Below, piece by piece: positions 23,089 through 33,832 of a DNA stretch of 64,000 bases. This DNA comes from Chrysemys picta bellii. Taxonomy: Eukaryota > Chordata > Testudines > Emydidae. Both the position numbers and the translations under genes were made by a program. The stretch spans positions 91,274,264 through 91,338,263 of the forward strand of contig NC_088797.1 in assembly GCF_011386835.1 (NCBI RefSeq), in the 5' to 3' direction. The notes below the pieces were generated by a model that ran no database searches, had not been told where the DNA came from, and saw only the letters and a program-made list of their open reading frames with translations. Position 1 is the stretch's first letter. Every line of letters starts with the position of its first letter.

Positions 23089-23182
23089 ACAAGGGGGTGA
23101 AGTAATATACTGTTGTTGGAACAATTTCTGTTTGTGAAAGAGACAAGCTTTTGTGCTTATACAGAGCTCTTCTTCTGGTCTT
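23089..23182 (-). repeat. Second tail family, degenerate copy
   Basis: The plus strand reads gtgaagtaatatactgttg, acaagcttttgtgct and agagctcttcttctgg, the reverse of the tail at 10,699-10,833. The core is CAGAAGA, so the ribozyme-like motif is damaged. Confidence 0.7.
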
Positions 23183-24045
23183 TGTAATTGATTGGTATTC
23201 ATGATCTTAGAGGAGTTTCGCTGGCCTCATATTCTCCTGAATATATCTGTCTCATAATGGCATCATTTTAACACAGACTGAGCAGGCACAATCTCTATGT
23301 TCCTTACTTGCATACAGAGGTTGTTGAGAGGTACATGGAGCTGAGGTATATAATTCTAGAATGAGAGCGTATCCTATGAAAATAAAATAAGTTGGAAAGA
23401 AAAGATTTTTAAGCAACATGAAATTAATTTATGCAACTCACTGTCAGATTAATTTACATGAAGCAAAGACTGCATTTAAAAAAATACATCTTAATCTGAA
23501 TAAAAATACCATGTGTAGTTCTATTTACTAACATTATAAAAATTGTAATTTTTCTGTTTCTGATGATGATTGGGGCATGAGTCAATTTCCTCACATAATA
23601 CTGTGCTATTAGATGCATTCAAAGATCTTAAATGCTCCCTTTTGAGGCATGCGGTACTGACCACTATAGGAGACACGATACCAGACGAGGAGGACCATCT
23701 AACTGTTTAGTCAGATACTATGGTGATGAGTATTGTGTATCTCACTGTAGTCATTTTGTTTGGTCTCCTGCACTCAGAAGGTGAGGGTTAGAGTTTCTGG
23801 GAGGTATGCAATGTATTTTCACCTTTAATACCTCATTGTTTTAGTAAATGACAGCTGGGAGATGTATGCAGTTTTCCCTTACAGCGTCATCCCTTTATGT
23901 CATGATGTCATGCCAAGGTGTTAAGGAAAGGTTCTCCAGGGTTTAATCATCCAGAGATGTAAAGGGTGTTCAAAGACTATTGAAAATGCTTTGCAATAGT
24001 GATCTACTTATCTGAAGTACTTACTACAGCAGTAAGAGCCATATA
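23183..24045. other. No gene seen; possible CR1 3'-end scrap
   Basis: Around 23,645-23,735 the order ggtactgaccactatagga, gacacgatacc and gaggaccat resembles a CR1 3' end in plus orientation, strongly diverged. The rest is unclassified. Confidence 0.4.
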
Positions 24046-24215
24046 TCTTAAATGTATTTGTCCTCACAGTACTATGGGAGATAGGAAGTGCAATTATTCC
24101 CATTTTACCGATGGGGAAAACTGAAGCACAGAGAAACAAAATTACTCTGAACAGCGCTGGGACTTTAACCTGGGTCTTCAGAGTCTGAGACTATACCCTA
24201 ACTACTGGCCATCCT
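24046..24215 (+). repeat. MIR-type SINE
   Basis: The words attcccattttaccgatggg, gaaaactgaagcacagaga, gggactttaacctgggtctt and agactataccctaacta follow the MIR consensus order over about 165 bp. Confidence 0.8.
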
Positions 24216-25335
24216 TCTTCTAATCTGACATTATTGTGATACTAAATCTTTTCTGTATGTTGATGTTTACAGTTTTAAAAAAATCTTTTGTCTTTAACAA
24301 GTTTGCTATCATGTCTAGTTCAGACTGGAATGCTGTCACTTTTGTATTTCTGTAATTACTATATTCTTGGACACCTTAAACAGCCTCCACACCTTAAAAG
24401 CAGAACAGTTCTGACAATAATAAATAACATAAGCACTGACCTTTTGGTCCTGAGGAGAGTGTCTGCTTAAGAACATTCACTGTTTTCTGCCTCAGTGCAG
24501 ATTGACATTTGCAAACTTGGTAAATTGCTTATTTAGATGTAAATCAACATAGAGGAAAAATAGTGTCACCTTGACCAATCGTCATGGCAGTGGCCACATA
24601 ATACCCTTTTTAAAGTGAGAGATGATATATCGGGTGAATCAAGAATAAAAATTCCATCATGGTTGCATAATTAAAATGTGAGTTGCTTTTATGTATCGCC
24701 ATGGTAGGAAAGCATGAAAAGAGTCAGTAAAAATATTGAAAGATCTGCCAGATGTCAGTTAAAATTCTTCTGATGAGTTTGCTTACCACATTTTAAAATA
24801 TAGTAGTGCAAGGAGTAAGAGTGTTTGTTTGTGTTGGGGTGCAGGATGGGATACGATGGGGTCCTTTAAAAGGTATGTGTATTTCTAAACAAGTCTATTA
24901 GTGACTAAAGAGAAGTGAATATATCCTCTTCACCCACCAAACTTTGGGGTTTCAGATAAAGTGTGACCTGGATTTGAACCACTAGGATTTAATTTTGTTT
25001 TTTCCATGTGGTCTAGATCAAAACCGTCCATTCCCACTATATTCTATGCATAAAAATTTGTTTTCCTTTACCAACACATTAAACTGTGATAACTTATCTT
25101 AATGTACATAACTTAATGCCTCCTGGGGTTATCTTCCTTTGAGATCTACAGTATACGTTAAAGCTCTGATTCTGCAATTCATCATGTTGCAGTGTGAGCC
25201 TTATCAACAGAATATAGTACTTCAAACAGCATATTTATGTTATAGACCAAAAATAAAAAGCACAGTTAGTTGGGTGGGCAATGTAAATCAAGCTGCTAGT
25301 GACTGAGAAGCACTACACTGAGCCATTTCTCTTTG
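24216..25335. other. No gene seen
   Basis: AT-rich, short frames only, no repeat recognised. Confidence 0.5.
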
Positions 25336-25336
25336 C

Positions 25337-25890
25337 TAGGGTAACCACCCATCCTGAATTGGGCGGGACAGTCCCAAAATGCAGAGTTTAAGTCCTGGTC
25401 CTGGGCTGAATGATGCCAGGACAGCATTTGTTCCTGTTTCCCTGCAGCACTACTTGGCACCTGCCCGAGGCAAAGGGGCAGTGCCAGCCTCTTCCTGGTG
25501 GTGGGACGCTGAGGTGGATCTTAGTACCCCCTTTGCCACAAGGTCCTGCCCCTGTTCCTCTTCTCCCCAACAAGGCCATGACCCCTGGCCAGGCCAGAAG
25601 CCAGAGTGGGGCATTAGTAAGAGCTGCCCAGGGAGCCTGCGGTGGGGAGCCCCAGACCCTTCATCTGGCTTGGGTGGAGCACCCCACGGGGTTGGCACAC
25701 AGGCTAGGTGTTGTTCTTGGGCACCCAGCCTGGGTCAGGTGGAGGGTCTGGGGCTCCCAACAGCGGTCTGGGGTCCTTAGATGGCCGGGGTGGGGCCTCG
25801 GGTGAAGGGGATGGGCAGGCACAGGACCATGGATGGGGTGGGCAGAGCTCCTGCATGTGTCCTGCTTTTGCCTTTTGAAAAGTGGTCAAC
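25337..25890. repeat. hAT-type non-autonomous element, GC-rich interior
   Basis: The left end ctagggtaaccaccc and the right end agtggtcaaccctg are inverted and of hAT MITE type. The interior (about 25,490-25,830) is homologous to 55,600-55,960: aggtggatcttag, cctttgccaca, ctggccaggcc, ggtggagggtc and ggggcctcggg occur in the same order. The overlapping frames of up to 133 codons are composition artefacts. I could not define a clear 8-bp duplication. Confidence 0.6.
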
Positions 25891-27195
25891 CCTGTTTTTA
25901 GTTGGTAATTTCAACACATTTTTGTTTGTGTAGAATGTTCCAGAATAAGCCTCCTGGCCTGATTGGGACATATGGGGACTCCTTTACTACAAAGAATTTT
26001 TAACGTTTTGGGTATTTTTTGAAGTGAGGCACTCCCGTTAAGAAAAGGTAATACTGTCTTTTGGGTCTTACCTAGGTTTATTCATTTTTTAACAAAGCTT
26101 TCTATTTGTAATGGCCAATGTCATATACAGTTAGGGAGTTGGGATGAGAAGATGGAATTAAGTGATGTATTGATGGTTGGGGCTGTTCTAAGAGTGGAAA
26201 TGACAATGCTGATCAAACAATAGTTTTCTTTAAAATGAAAAAAAAAAGCTTAATCTGAATCCTATTAAAATATACTTAGTGCATGCTTTAAATATGCACT
26301 TTATTTCTATGGAGCAGCAATGATTGTAGATAATTCATCACGAGTATGTCATCAGTTGGAAACTGGCAAGTAACATGCTAGTTTCCTTTTTCAAAATAAA
26401 GTAGCACTCTGAATTTAAAGGTATCTTCAAATTGTAGTAATCTCATCCTTTACATGGGAAAGTCCCTATTCACAGATAAACCATTAAATAATCTCAATGG
26501 TGAAAATGGAAGATAGCTATTAATAAAAAATCATAAGTTGATGGAGATAGAATCAAGAAGAAATAAGACTAGCAGGCTTTCATAAATGAAATCCACCAGT
26601 ATCCCTATTAGCACTGGAATAGTTATTATGAAACACAGAATAAGTGCTCCACTGAAACATCTAGTTATAATATACCTTCAGATAGTTACAAAATTATAAA
26701 AACAAGGTATCGCAAATTCTTTATTTTCCAAAATGGTGGTGGTTTGATACATTTGCATTGCATTGTCGAGGCATGGCTTAATAGTGCATAGCTTTACACT
26801 ACTAATTTGATCTATACTGATCTCTCATTAAATGTTTTACTTTGAATTTGGATACTCACAATTAGTATTTCATTCAGCAAGTGCTGTATACAATAATGCA
26901 TGATATATGTGAAGGCACTGCAACATCATCATCAACTCTAGATTTGGGATGTTGCCATTAATTGGGTCATGTCTTGAAGAGGCTGGAACAGATCTTTACA
27001 CAGCATTTCTACATCATTCTTTAGGCATGATTTCTAGCCAGTGCAGGCCACAATATATTCCTGTAATCTCAGTTCCTATTGTAACCATCCAGACTTGTTG
27101 AAAGCGCACAATTTTCCACCTCTGCCATTTCCAGTAAATGTAGGGTCAAGGAAAAGTTCTAGCACAAGTGTCCCTTGACCTTTTACTATGAGACC
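25891..27195. other. No gene seen
   Basis: AT-rich with short frames only. Confidence 0.5.
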
Positions 27196-27224
27196 CAGAA
27201 GATGATGGTCAAAGTTGTCAAATG

Positions 27225-27537
27225 GTGATCAGGTTCCTCCACTCCCCAACCACATTGCAGGATGGGACACTCTTCCTGTGCAACATCCACAGCTCCGTCA
27301 CCCGCACCCCAGCCATAGTCCTCTCCCAAACCCTGAATCCCTCATTTCTGGCCTCTCCCTGGAGCCATCACCCTCTCCTGCCCCAACCTGGTGAAAATGA
27401 GTGAGTTATGGTGGGGGAGGGTAAGCAACGGAGGGAGGGGGGATGGAGTGGGCGAGGCCTCAGAAGGGGCAGGGCCTTGGGGAAAGGGTGGGGCAAGGGT
27501 GTTCGGTTTTCTGCTATTAGAAAGTGGGCAAACCTAT
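27225..27537. repeat. GC-rich hAT-type MITE fragment
   Basis: The segment cctggtgaaaatgagtgag through ggggcaagggtgttcgg to gcaaacctat is homologous to 61,990-62,160 in the same order. The left terminus is not clear. It contains no transposase. Confidence 0.6.
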
Positions 27538-28062
27538 GGGCATCCAGCTGGCTGGAAGCTGTGACTTCAGATTTGTGGTAGCATTCACTGGTGCAAGGAG
27601 GTAGAAATCGCACTTTCCTGGTAGGGGCGGTGAGTTGGATGGGCTTGTTGTGCCTGTGTTCTCTTATATTTTCATCAAAATGAAAATCTTTGCATTAATT
27701 CTGTAATGAATTTCATCACAGCATTTGGATTACTCCTAAGGGAGCAAACTTTAAGCAGAACACTTCTTTAATGTATTCAGGTTCCCTTAGTTAGTATTCA
27801 ATTGCATGATTATTTTCCATGGGAAAGGGCGGGCAGGTTATGCAGTTATCTCTACAGCCTTATGGCTACTGTTTTTGAATCTGCCAGTAGGGAGGCACTT
27901 TAACATTCGCTAGCCAGTTCACTCATTTTACTGTATTCCCAAGGTAAGTAATAACCCATCTGTAAGTCTTTGGTAAGCAAAGATGCTGTAGAAGTTATAC
28001 AATAGCACAAAAATTCTCAATCAGTTCTGTACTGTGACTCCATTTTCCATACAGGGACTACC
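27538..28062. other. No gene seen
   Basis: Mixed composition, no repeat or domain recognised. Confidence 0.45.
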
Positions 28063-28311
28063 CTGGGACCCAGGCCTGCTCCAGGGTTTTTGCCTCCCCA
28101 AGCGGCGGACAAAAAAAAAAAAAAGCTGTGATCGCGATTGGCGGCAGCTCCACTGCACCGCTTTCTTCTTCAGCGGCCATTCGGCAGCAGGTCCTTCCCT
28201 CTGAGAGGGACCGAGGGTCCCGCCACCGAAGATCCCGACGTGCCCTTTCCCCTTGGCTGCCCCAAGCACCTGCTTGCTGGGCTGGTACCTGCAGCTGGCC
28301 CTGCTGGGACC
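28063..28311. mobile_element. hAT-type MITE with perfect 8-bp duplication
   Basis: The element 28,071-28,303 starts caggcctgctccaggg and ends cagctggccctg, matching the CAGGGCCGGCTC-type ends seen at 62,164 and 62,740. It is flanked by ctgggacc at 28,063-28,070 and 28,304-28,311. An A14 tract lies inside. The GC-rich frames here are not genes. Confidence 0.92.
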
Positions 28312-29136
28312 CCACACCTACTTAGCAATATGGGAATGGCAGGATGGTTGTGACCCCATGTTCATGGCCTACTGATACAGAACCTGGGCACTAGCAAGTT
28401 AATAGTACTATACTCCTTGTAGGAATATAATGTATCTGTCACTTGGCTTTTTTGTGCCTACACACACTTATTATGAATATTCTGGTTGTGATTCAGTCAA
28501 GGTTGCATTGAGTTTTCCTACTTAAAGCAAAGGCTCAGCTTCTTTAGTTTGTATAAAGATATAGTATTATCTTTCATAAATTTAGAATACAGAATCTGTG
28601 GGTAAAGATTGAATTGTCTGAGACTTTTCAAATAAATGTTAATTACTTTGCATTAAATTAATTTAAATGGTCCTTTTTTGTGATTTTCCCTTCCCCCTTT
28701 CTTCAGATATCACTGCCTAACAAATAGCTAACCCTTTGAACTTTCCACATAGTTAAGGCTCATTGGAAAACCTGTACATTTGAGGAACTTAGGTTGCAAT
28801 TCATCAGATGTTGTAACAATTGTTGTATAGAAGTTTTGACGTTATTGCCTTTCTGCCCTTGTAAGTTACAATGGAACTGAAGCTGGCCTCAGCAATGATG
28901 GCCAACATTTCCCTACAGACTTTGCTCTCCTTTCTCATTGGTCCCCGTGGGACTGAAACCTGATTGCTCTCAGGGAAGGTGTTCATTCCCTGTGCTCTAT
29001 GGCTAGTAAACTAGACAGGAAATGAGGGGATATAGGGGGAGGGTGAAGGAAGTTGCACCTCTCCAGGGTTTCCCCCACTGCTCTCAGCTCAGTTTGCTGG
29101 AAGAGTTTCCAAACTTCACAAGTTTTGCCTGGTTCT
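28312..29136. other. No gene seen
   Basis: AT-rich, short frames only. Confidence 0.5.
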
Positions 29137-29240
29137 CCCTTGAGAAGGTGACCAGATGTCCTGCTTTTAAAGGGACAGCCCCCCCCCCCGCCTCCTGCCC
29201 ATTTTTTTCACAGTTGCTATCTGGTAACCCTTCCCTTGAG
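29137..29240. mobile_element. 88-bp hAT MITE with perfect 8-bp duplication
   Basis: The element 29,145-29,232 has ends aaggtgaccagatg and atctggtaaccctt and is flanked by cccttgag at 29,137-29,144 and 29,233-29,240. It belongs to the same family as the element at 55,451-55,574. A C11 tract lies inside. Confidence 0.92.
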
Positions 29241-30269
29241 TCCATGTCTCCTATACTGCTTCCTTCAATGATCCAGTGCTAGTATGGTGGATACAGAGGA
29301 GTAGAAGAATATTTTACAGTAATTTCTTTCTCCTCTTTGAAGGAGAGAGAGGCATGTCTGAAAGTGTTTGGAAAAAGGGACTTGAGGTTAATCTGTCTGA
29401 AGAGCACTTGTGAGAAAAGAGTACAAAGACTGTGTGAAATAAGACTTGGTAAAATAAGATCAACTTAAGGTAGAATGGAAATGCTGTTCAATTCTTGAAA
29501 AGAGTGGAACATAGTCAATGTGTTCTATCTTTAAAGAAAAAAAAATACTGCTTCTGAAAGGTCTCATACTGATAGCAATATTGAGCTAAGCCAGTTGTTA
29601 TGATGACTCCTGTCCATCAGGAACTGAATCGAGCCCACCAATGTATTTTACATAGGTCACAGAATATCTGTACTATCTTGGGTTGATTTGACCCAGTGTG
29701 GTACAATTTAAAGGCATTGCATCAGTTTATTATATTATTTTAGAATGTTATGAAGAATCCAGTATAAAAACATATGTGTTCCTGTACAAACTTAATCCTT
29801 AAATAATTCTGGCCCAGTGCCTCCTTACCACATACCTCACTCTGACCCCTCCCTCACTTTTTAAGCAGCTTTCTTGACTTTTTTCTCTTCTTTCCCACTT
29901 CTTCTCTCCATTTACTCTCATCCTGAACCTCTCACCGCTTTACATTCTGACCTCATCTGTCCCCCAAGAAGGAAGATAGAAGGCCACAGCTGGGAGCCTG
30001 TACCAGGTGTGACTTTCTCCTTTGTGGGGGATGAGATTCTTTGCTCTCAGGAGACAGAAGAGAAGATGAAGTCTTTATGTTTAGTGAGTAAAACAGGATG
30101 CTGGTGTCACACTTTCTCCATGTTGACCAGTGGGAAGAGTAGAGTTTCCCTTGGGAGCAGCCTCAAGGGAGAAGGGAGCCACACCCTCAGAGACTTGCGG
30201 CTATATCAGTTCCATGCCTGGGGCCAGTTAGACAGGCATAGCTGCAAGGTCTCAATGTGTGTATGAGAT
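29241..30269. other. No gene seen
   Basis: One 130-codon frame (29,874-30,266 plus) has no recognisable domain and no flanking splice signal I would trust; I regard it as chance. Confidence 0.45.
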
Positions 30270-30411
30270 GATGGTGTAGGGAGGAGGGGTTTAGGTTTAT
30301 TACGAACTAGGAACCTTTTGGGATAGGAGGAGATTGTACAGAAAGGATTGGCTCCACCTAAACCAAAACAGAACCAGATTGCTGGCATGTAAATTTGAAA
30401 AAAGACAAAAT

Positions 30412-31103
30412 GAGGGTGTGGCAGAGCGACAACTCACCATGCGGCGCCTCCTGCTGGTTGTCCAGGGAATTAGCTCTCCAGCTCCGAAGCGCCCTCTGCT
30501 GGCTGATGTCCCACTTCCCGCTGGCCCCCATGTCCTTCCCAGACCCCAGTGCCCCTTCCCTTGGGGTTCTGCCCTTTACAGTACCCCCACAGTCTCTGGG
30601 TCTTCCTTCCCAGGGGAACCCCCAACCCTCTATCCCCACCTTGCTTCAGTGGCTACTGCCACTCATCATCTAGCCCCTGCTCACTGGGGCAGACTGCAGT
30701 CTATAAACCACTCATCATCAGCAAGGGGGGTTTGGACCTGCTGCCTTTGCCTACCCTGGGCTGCATCTCTGCAACCCCAGTACCCTTTCCAGCTTTTAGC
30801 AAGGCCTGCAGCCTGGGGGTTTTGCTAGGCTGGAGCTTCCCAGCTCCCTCTGCCCTTCCCCAGCACTGCTCCTGCTCAGATTCCCAGGCAGCCAGGTCCT
30901 TCTCTCTCAAGAGGCTAGAGAGAGTCTATCTCAGTCTCTGGCCCTCAGCCCTCTTATATGGCCAGCTGTGGTCTGATTGGGGCGTGGCCCCACCTGTGAC
31001 TGCTTCCCCCAATCAGCCTAGCTTTTCCCCCACCGCAGCCCTCTCCCAGGGCTGTTTTAAGCCCTTCAGGGCAGGAGCGGGGTGACTACCCTGCTACAGG
31101 GGG
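30412..31103. mobile_element. Solo-LTR-like insertion in CR1
   Basis: The unit 30,417-31,098 begins tgtggcagag and ends ctgctaca, the TG...CA ends of an LTR. The flanks gaggg and ggggg could be a 5-bp duplication with one change. It is homologous along its length to 54,596-55,277. The CR1 5' region resumes on the other side. The open frames of up to 178 codons inside are composition artefacts. Confidence 0.7.
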
Positions 31104-31329
31104 TTTTAAAATAAGGCTTTGGGGAAAGCTAACAGGTGTGGAGGAGCACATAGGTTCAGAGAGATTCTTTAGGAGAGGATCTATTAATGGGGATTCTCTA
31201 TATCCTAGTAAACAGGAGAGCACAGAAGTTGATTAAAGTACAAATAGAAATTGAAGTGAAACAGTGAAATGAAAAAGTCCCAGTCAATTATATCACATAA
31301 GGGCAGACAGCTAAAAAGTGTCAAAGTTG

Positions 31330-32085
31330 TAAGTGCTTGTATGCAACTATTAGAAGTCTAAATACTAAGATGGGTAAATTTGAGTTGCCTGATATTAAAT
31401 GAGGGTATTGATATAATAGGCATCACAGAAATTTGATGGAATGCTTATATTCAATTGGACATGGTAATACCAGGGTTATAAATATATAGGAACGATAGAG
31501 TAGGTTGTGCTGGTAGGGGAGTGGCACTGTATATGAAAGAAAGCCTGGAGTCAAATATAGGAAAAATCTTAAATAAATCAAACTGTACCATAGATGGAAT
31601 CCCTATGGATAGAAATGCCATGCTTGAATAATAAGCATATATCCATAGGAATTTACTACTAGGATGCTGGTGGTGGTTGTGAAATTCTCAGGGATATTAG
31701 AGAGGCTAGAAAAATAGAAAATTCAGTAATAACAGGGGATTTCAACTATCCTCATATTGACTGGATACATGTCACCTAAGGATGGGATGCAGAGCTAAAG
31801 TTTCCTGACATCATAAATTACTGCTTCTTGGAGCAGCTGTTCCTGGAACCCACAACAGGAGAGGCAATTCTTGCTTTACTCCTAAGTGGTGCACAGGATC
31901 TGGTCCAAGATCTGAATATAGTTGAACCGTAATAGAGACCATAATATAATTAAATTTAACATCCTTGGGATGAGGGGAAGCCCACCCAGTAGTACTTAAC
32001 TTCAGAAAGGGGAACTATACAAAAATGAGGAAGCTAGTTAAACAGAAATTAAAAGGAAAAGTCACAAGTCACAGTAGATTTGATA
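31330..32085 (+). pseudogene. CR1 endonuclease-domain remnant
   Basis: In shifting plus-strand frames the order matches the apurinic-type endonuclease of CR1: a GEWHCI-like segment near 31,520, TGDFNYPHIDW near 31,735-31,770, and a FLEPTTGEAI segment near 31,840-31,875. In the family this domain nicks the target. Multiple stops make it inactive. Confidence 0.7.
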
Positions 32086-32357
32086 GGTTTCAGAGTAGCA
32101 GCCGTGTTAGTCTGTATCTGCAAAAAGAACAGGAGTACTTGTGGCACCTTAGAGACTAACAAATGTATTTGAGCATAAGCTTTCATGGTCTCTTACAGTT
32201 GGTATGGCTACTTCTACCTTTTCATGTTCTCTGTATGTATAAATATCTTCTTTCTGTGTGTTCCATTCTATGCATCCGATGAAGTGGGCTGTAGCCCACA
32301 AAAGCTTATGCTCAAATACATTTGTTAGTCTCTAAGGTGCCACAAGTAGATTTGATA
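32075..32357. mobile_element. Minimal PLE insertion: two tails head to head, no coding part
   Basis: The 11-mer tagatttgata is present at 32,075-32,085 and 32,347-32,357. Between them lie only a minus-orientation tail (32,086-32,187) and a plus-orientation tail (about 32,225-32,346). The host is a CR1 whose reverse transcriptase frame resumes after the insertion. The perfect duplication shows that the tail pair integrated as one unit. Confidence 0.88.
32272..32311 (+). ncRNA. Hammerhead-like motif, mutated core
   Basis: GCAT, CCGATGA, stem II GTGGGC with GCCCAC, then AAAA in place of GAAA, AGCT, T, ATGC. Helices I and II are perfect, but the core has two substitutions, so it is probably inactive. 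Confidence 0.5.
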
Positions 32358-32594
32358 TATCTTGACTTTAATAAGGCTTTTCATACTGTCTCACATGATC
32401 TTCTCATAATCAAACTAGGGAAATGCAACCTAGATGGAGCTACTATAATGTGGATGCATAACTGGCTGGAAAACTGTTCCCAGAGAGTAGTTTCTCAGTG
32501 GTTACAGTCAAGCTGGAAAGGCATATCATGTGGGGTCCCTTAGGGATCAGTTCCGGGTCTGGTTCTGTTTAATATCTTCATCTATTATTTAGAT
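32347..32594 (+). pseudogene. CR1 reverse transcriptase, first part
   Basis: The plus frame reads DLIYLDFNKAFHTVSHDLL, the reverse transcriptase motif A region (Y-L-D-F-x-K-A-F), then a WLENCSQRVV segment and a CGVP motif-B-like segment. The frame ends at a stop after CGVP and is then cut by the hAT MITE at 32,595. Motif C lies beyond the MITE. Confidence 0.85.
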
Positions 32595-32907
32595 CAGTGT
32601 TTCTCAAACTAGGGTCCACGAGGGTGCTCCGGGGGGGGTCTGTGGGCCCCGCTGATCAACTCCTCCCGCTCCTTCCCAGTGCCTCCTGCATGCTGGGGAA
32701 GGCGCTGGGAAGAAGGGGGAGGAGCGGGGACAGGGCACGTTCAGGGGAGGGGCGGGAAGAGGTGGGGCAGGGGTGGAGTGGGGGCAGGAAGGGGTTGAAT
32801 GGGGGCAGAGCCTGGGGCTGAGTGGGAGGTTTGGGGGGTCAACGAAAAATTTAAAATTCAAATTGGGGTCCTCGGGTTGCTAAAGTTTGAGAACTGCTGA
32901 TTTAGAT
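32587..32907. mobile_element. hAT-type MITE with perfect 8-bp duplication, nested in CR1
   Basis: The element 32,595-32,899 starts cagtgtttctcaaact and ends agtttgagaactgctg, a long inverted repeat typical of Charlie-like hAT MITEs. It is flanked by atttagat at 32,587-32,594 and 32,900-32,907. The GC-rich frames inside are artefacts. Confidence 0.93.
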
Positions 32908-33720
32908 AATGGCATAGGGGGTACACTTATAAAGTTTGCAGATGAGACCAAGCTGGGAGGGTTTGCAAGCTTTGGAGGATAGGGATTAAAATTCAAAATG
33001 ATCTGGAGAAATGGTCTGAGGTAAATAAGATGAAATTCAATAAGGACAAATGCAAAGTGTTCCTTCCTAAGTGGAGTAATCAGTTGCACTCACACAAAAT
33101 GGGAAATGACTGCCTACGAAGAAATACTGCGGAAAGGGATCTGGTGGTCATAGTGGATCACAAGCTTAATATGAGTCAACAGTGTAACACTGTTACAAAA
33201 AAAAAGCAAATGTCATTCTGTAATGTATTAGCAGGACTGCTGTAAGCAAGACACTAAATAATTCTTCTGCTCTACTCTGTGCTAATTAGACTTCAGCTGA
33301 AGTGTTGTGTCCAATGCTGGGCACCATATTTCAGGAAGGATGTGGACAAATTGGAGAAAGTCAAGAAAAGAGCAACAAAAATGATTAAAGGTCTAGAAAA
33401 CATGGCCTATAAGAGAAGAGTGAAAAAAATTGGGTTTGTTTAGTCTGGAGAAGAGAAGACTGAGGGAGAACTTAAGTTCTCATATACATAAAAGTTTCTT
33501 ACAAAGAGGAGGGAGGTAAATTGTTCTCGTTAACCTCTGAGGATAGAACAAGAAGCAATGTGCTTAAATTGTAGCAAGAGTGTTTTAAGTGGGACATTAA
33601 GAAAAACTTCCTAACTGTCAGGTAGTTAAGCACTGGAATATATTTCCATAGGGAGGTTTTGGAATCTCCATCACTGGAGATTTTAATGGGCAGATTAGAC
33701 AAACACCTGCCAGGGATGGT
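32908..33720 (+). pseudogene. CR1 reverse transcriptase, second part
   Basis: After the MITE the frame continues with KFADETKLGG, where the second catalytic Asp of motif C (FADD) has become Glu. The C-terminal region follows through about 33,380 (KKRATKMIKGLEN) and on to 33,720 in shifting frames. Confidence 0.8.
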
Positions 33721-33728
33721 CTAGATCA

Positions 33729-33832
33729 GGGATTTTCAAACTTCATTGCACCACATCCCCCTTCTGACAACAAAAATTACTATACCCCCCCAGCAGGGGG
33801 ACCAAAGCCTGAGCCCACCCAAGCCTAGCCAC
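33729..33832. repeat. hAT-type MITE fragment
   Basis: It starts cagggattttcaaacttcat, a hAT MITE end, right after gtctagat. It stops near 33,832 without a matching right end, where the next CR1 begins. Confidence 0.6.

Larger units (their letters stand above)
30270..33721 (+). mobile_element. CR1 LINE, long copy with three nested insertions
   Basis: Outside the insertions, the sequence follows a turtle CR1. It has a 5' region (30,270-30,416 and 31,099-31,330), an endonuclease part (about 31,330-31,930, with frame words such as TGDFNYPHIDW), and reverse transcriptase (32,347-32,594 and 32,908-33,250). The C-terminal part then runs to about 33,720. Stops and frameshifts are everywhere. It is interrupted by an LTR (30,417-31,098), a PLE tail pair (32,086-32,346) and a hAT MITE (32,595-32,899). 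Its own 3' end is lost where another MITE begins at 33,729. Confidence 0.85.

Noticed and set aside
25379..25805. Two overlapping 131-133 codon frames
   Set aside because: Interior of a non-autonomous hAT also present near 55.7 kb, with no conserved reading frame between the copies.
30334..31085. Frames of 164 and 178 codons as a candidate gene
   Set aside because: They lie inside a repeat shared with 54,596-55,277, where the frames differ; no domain.
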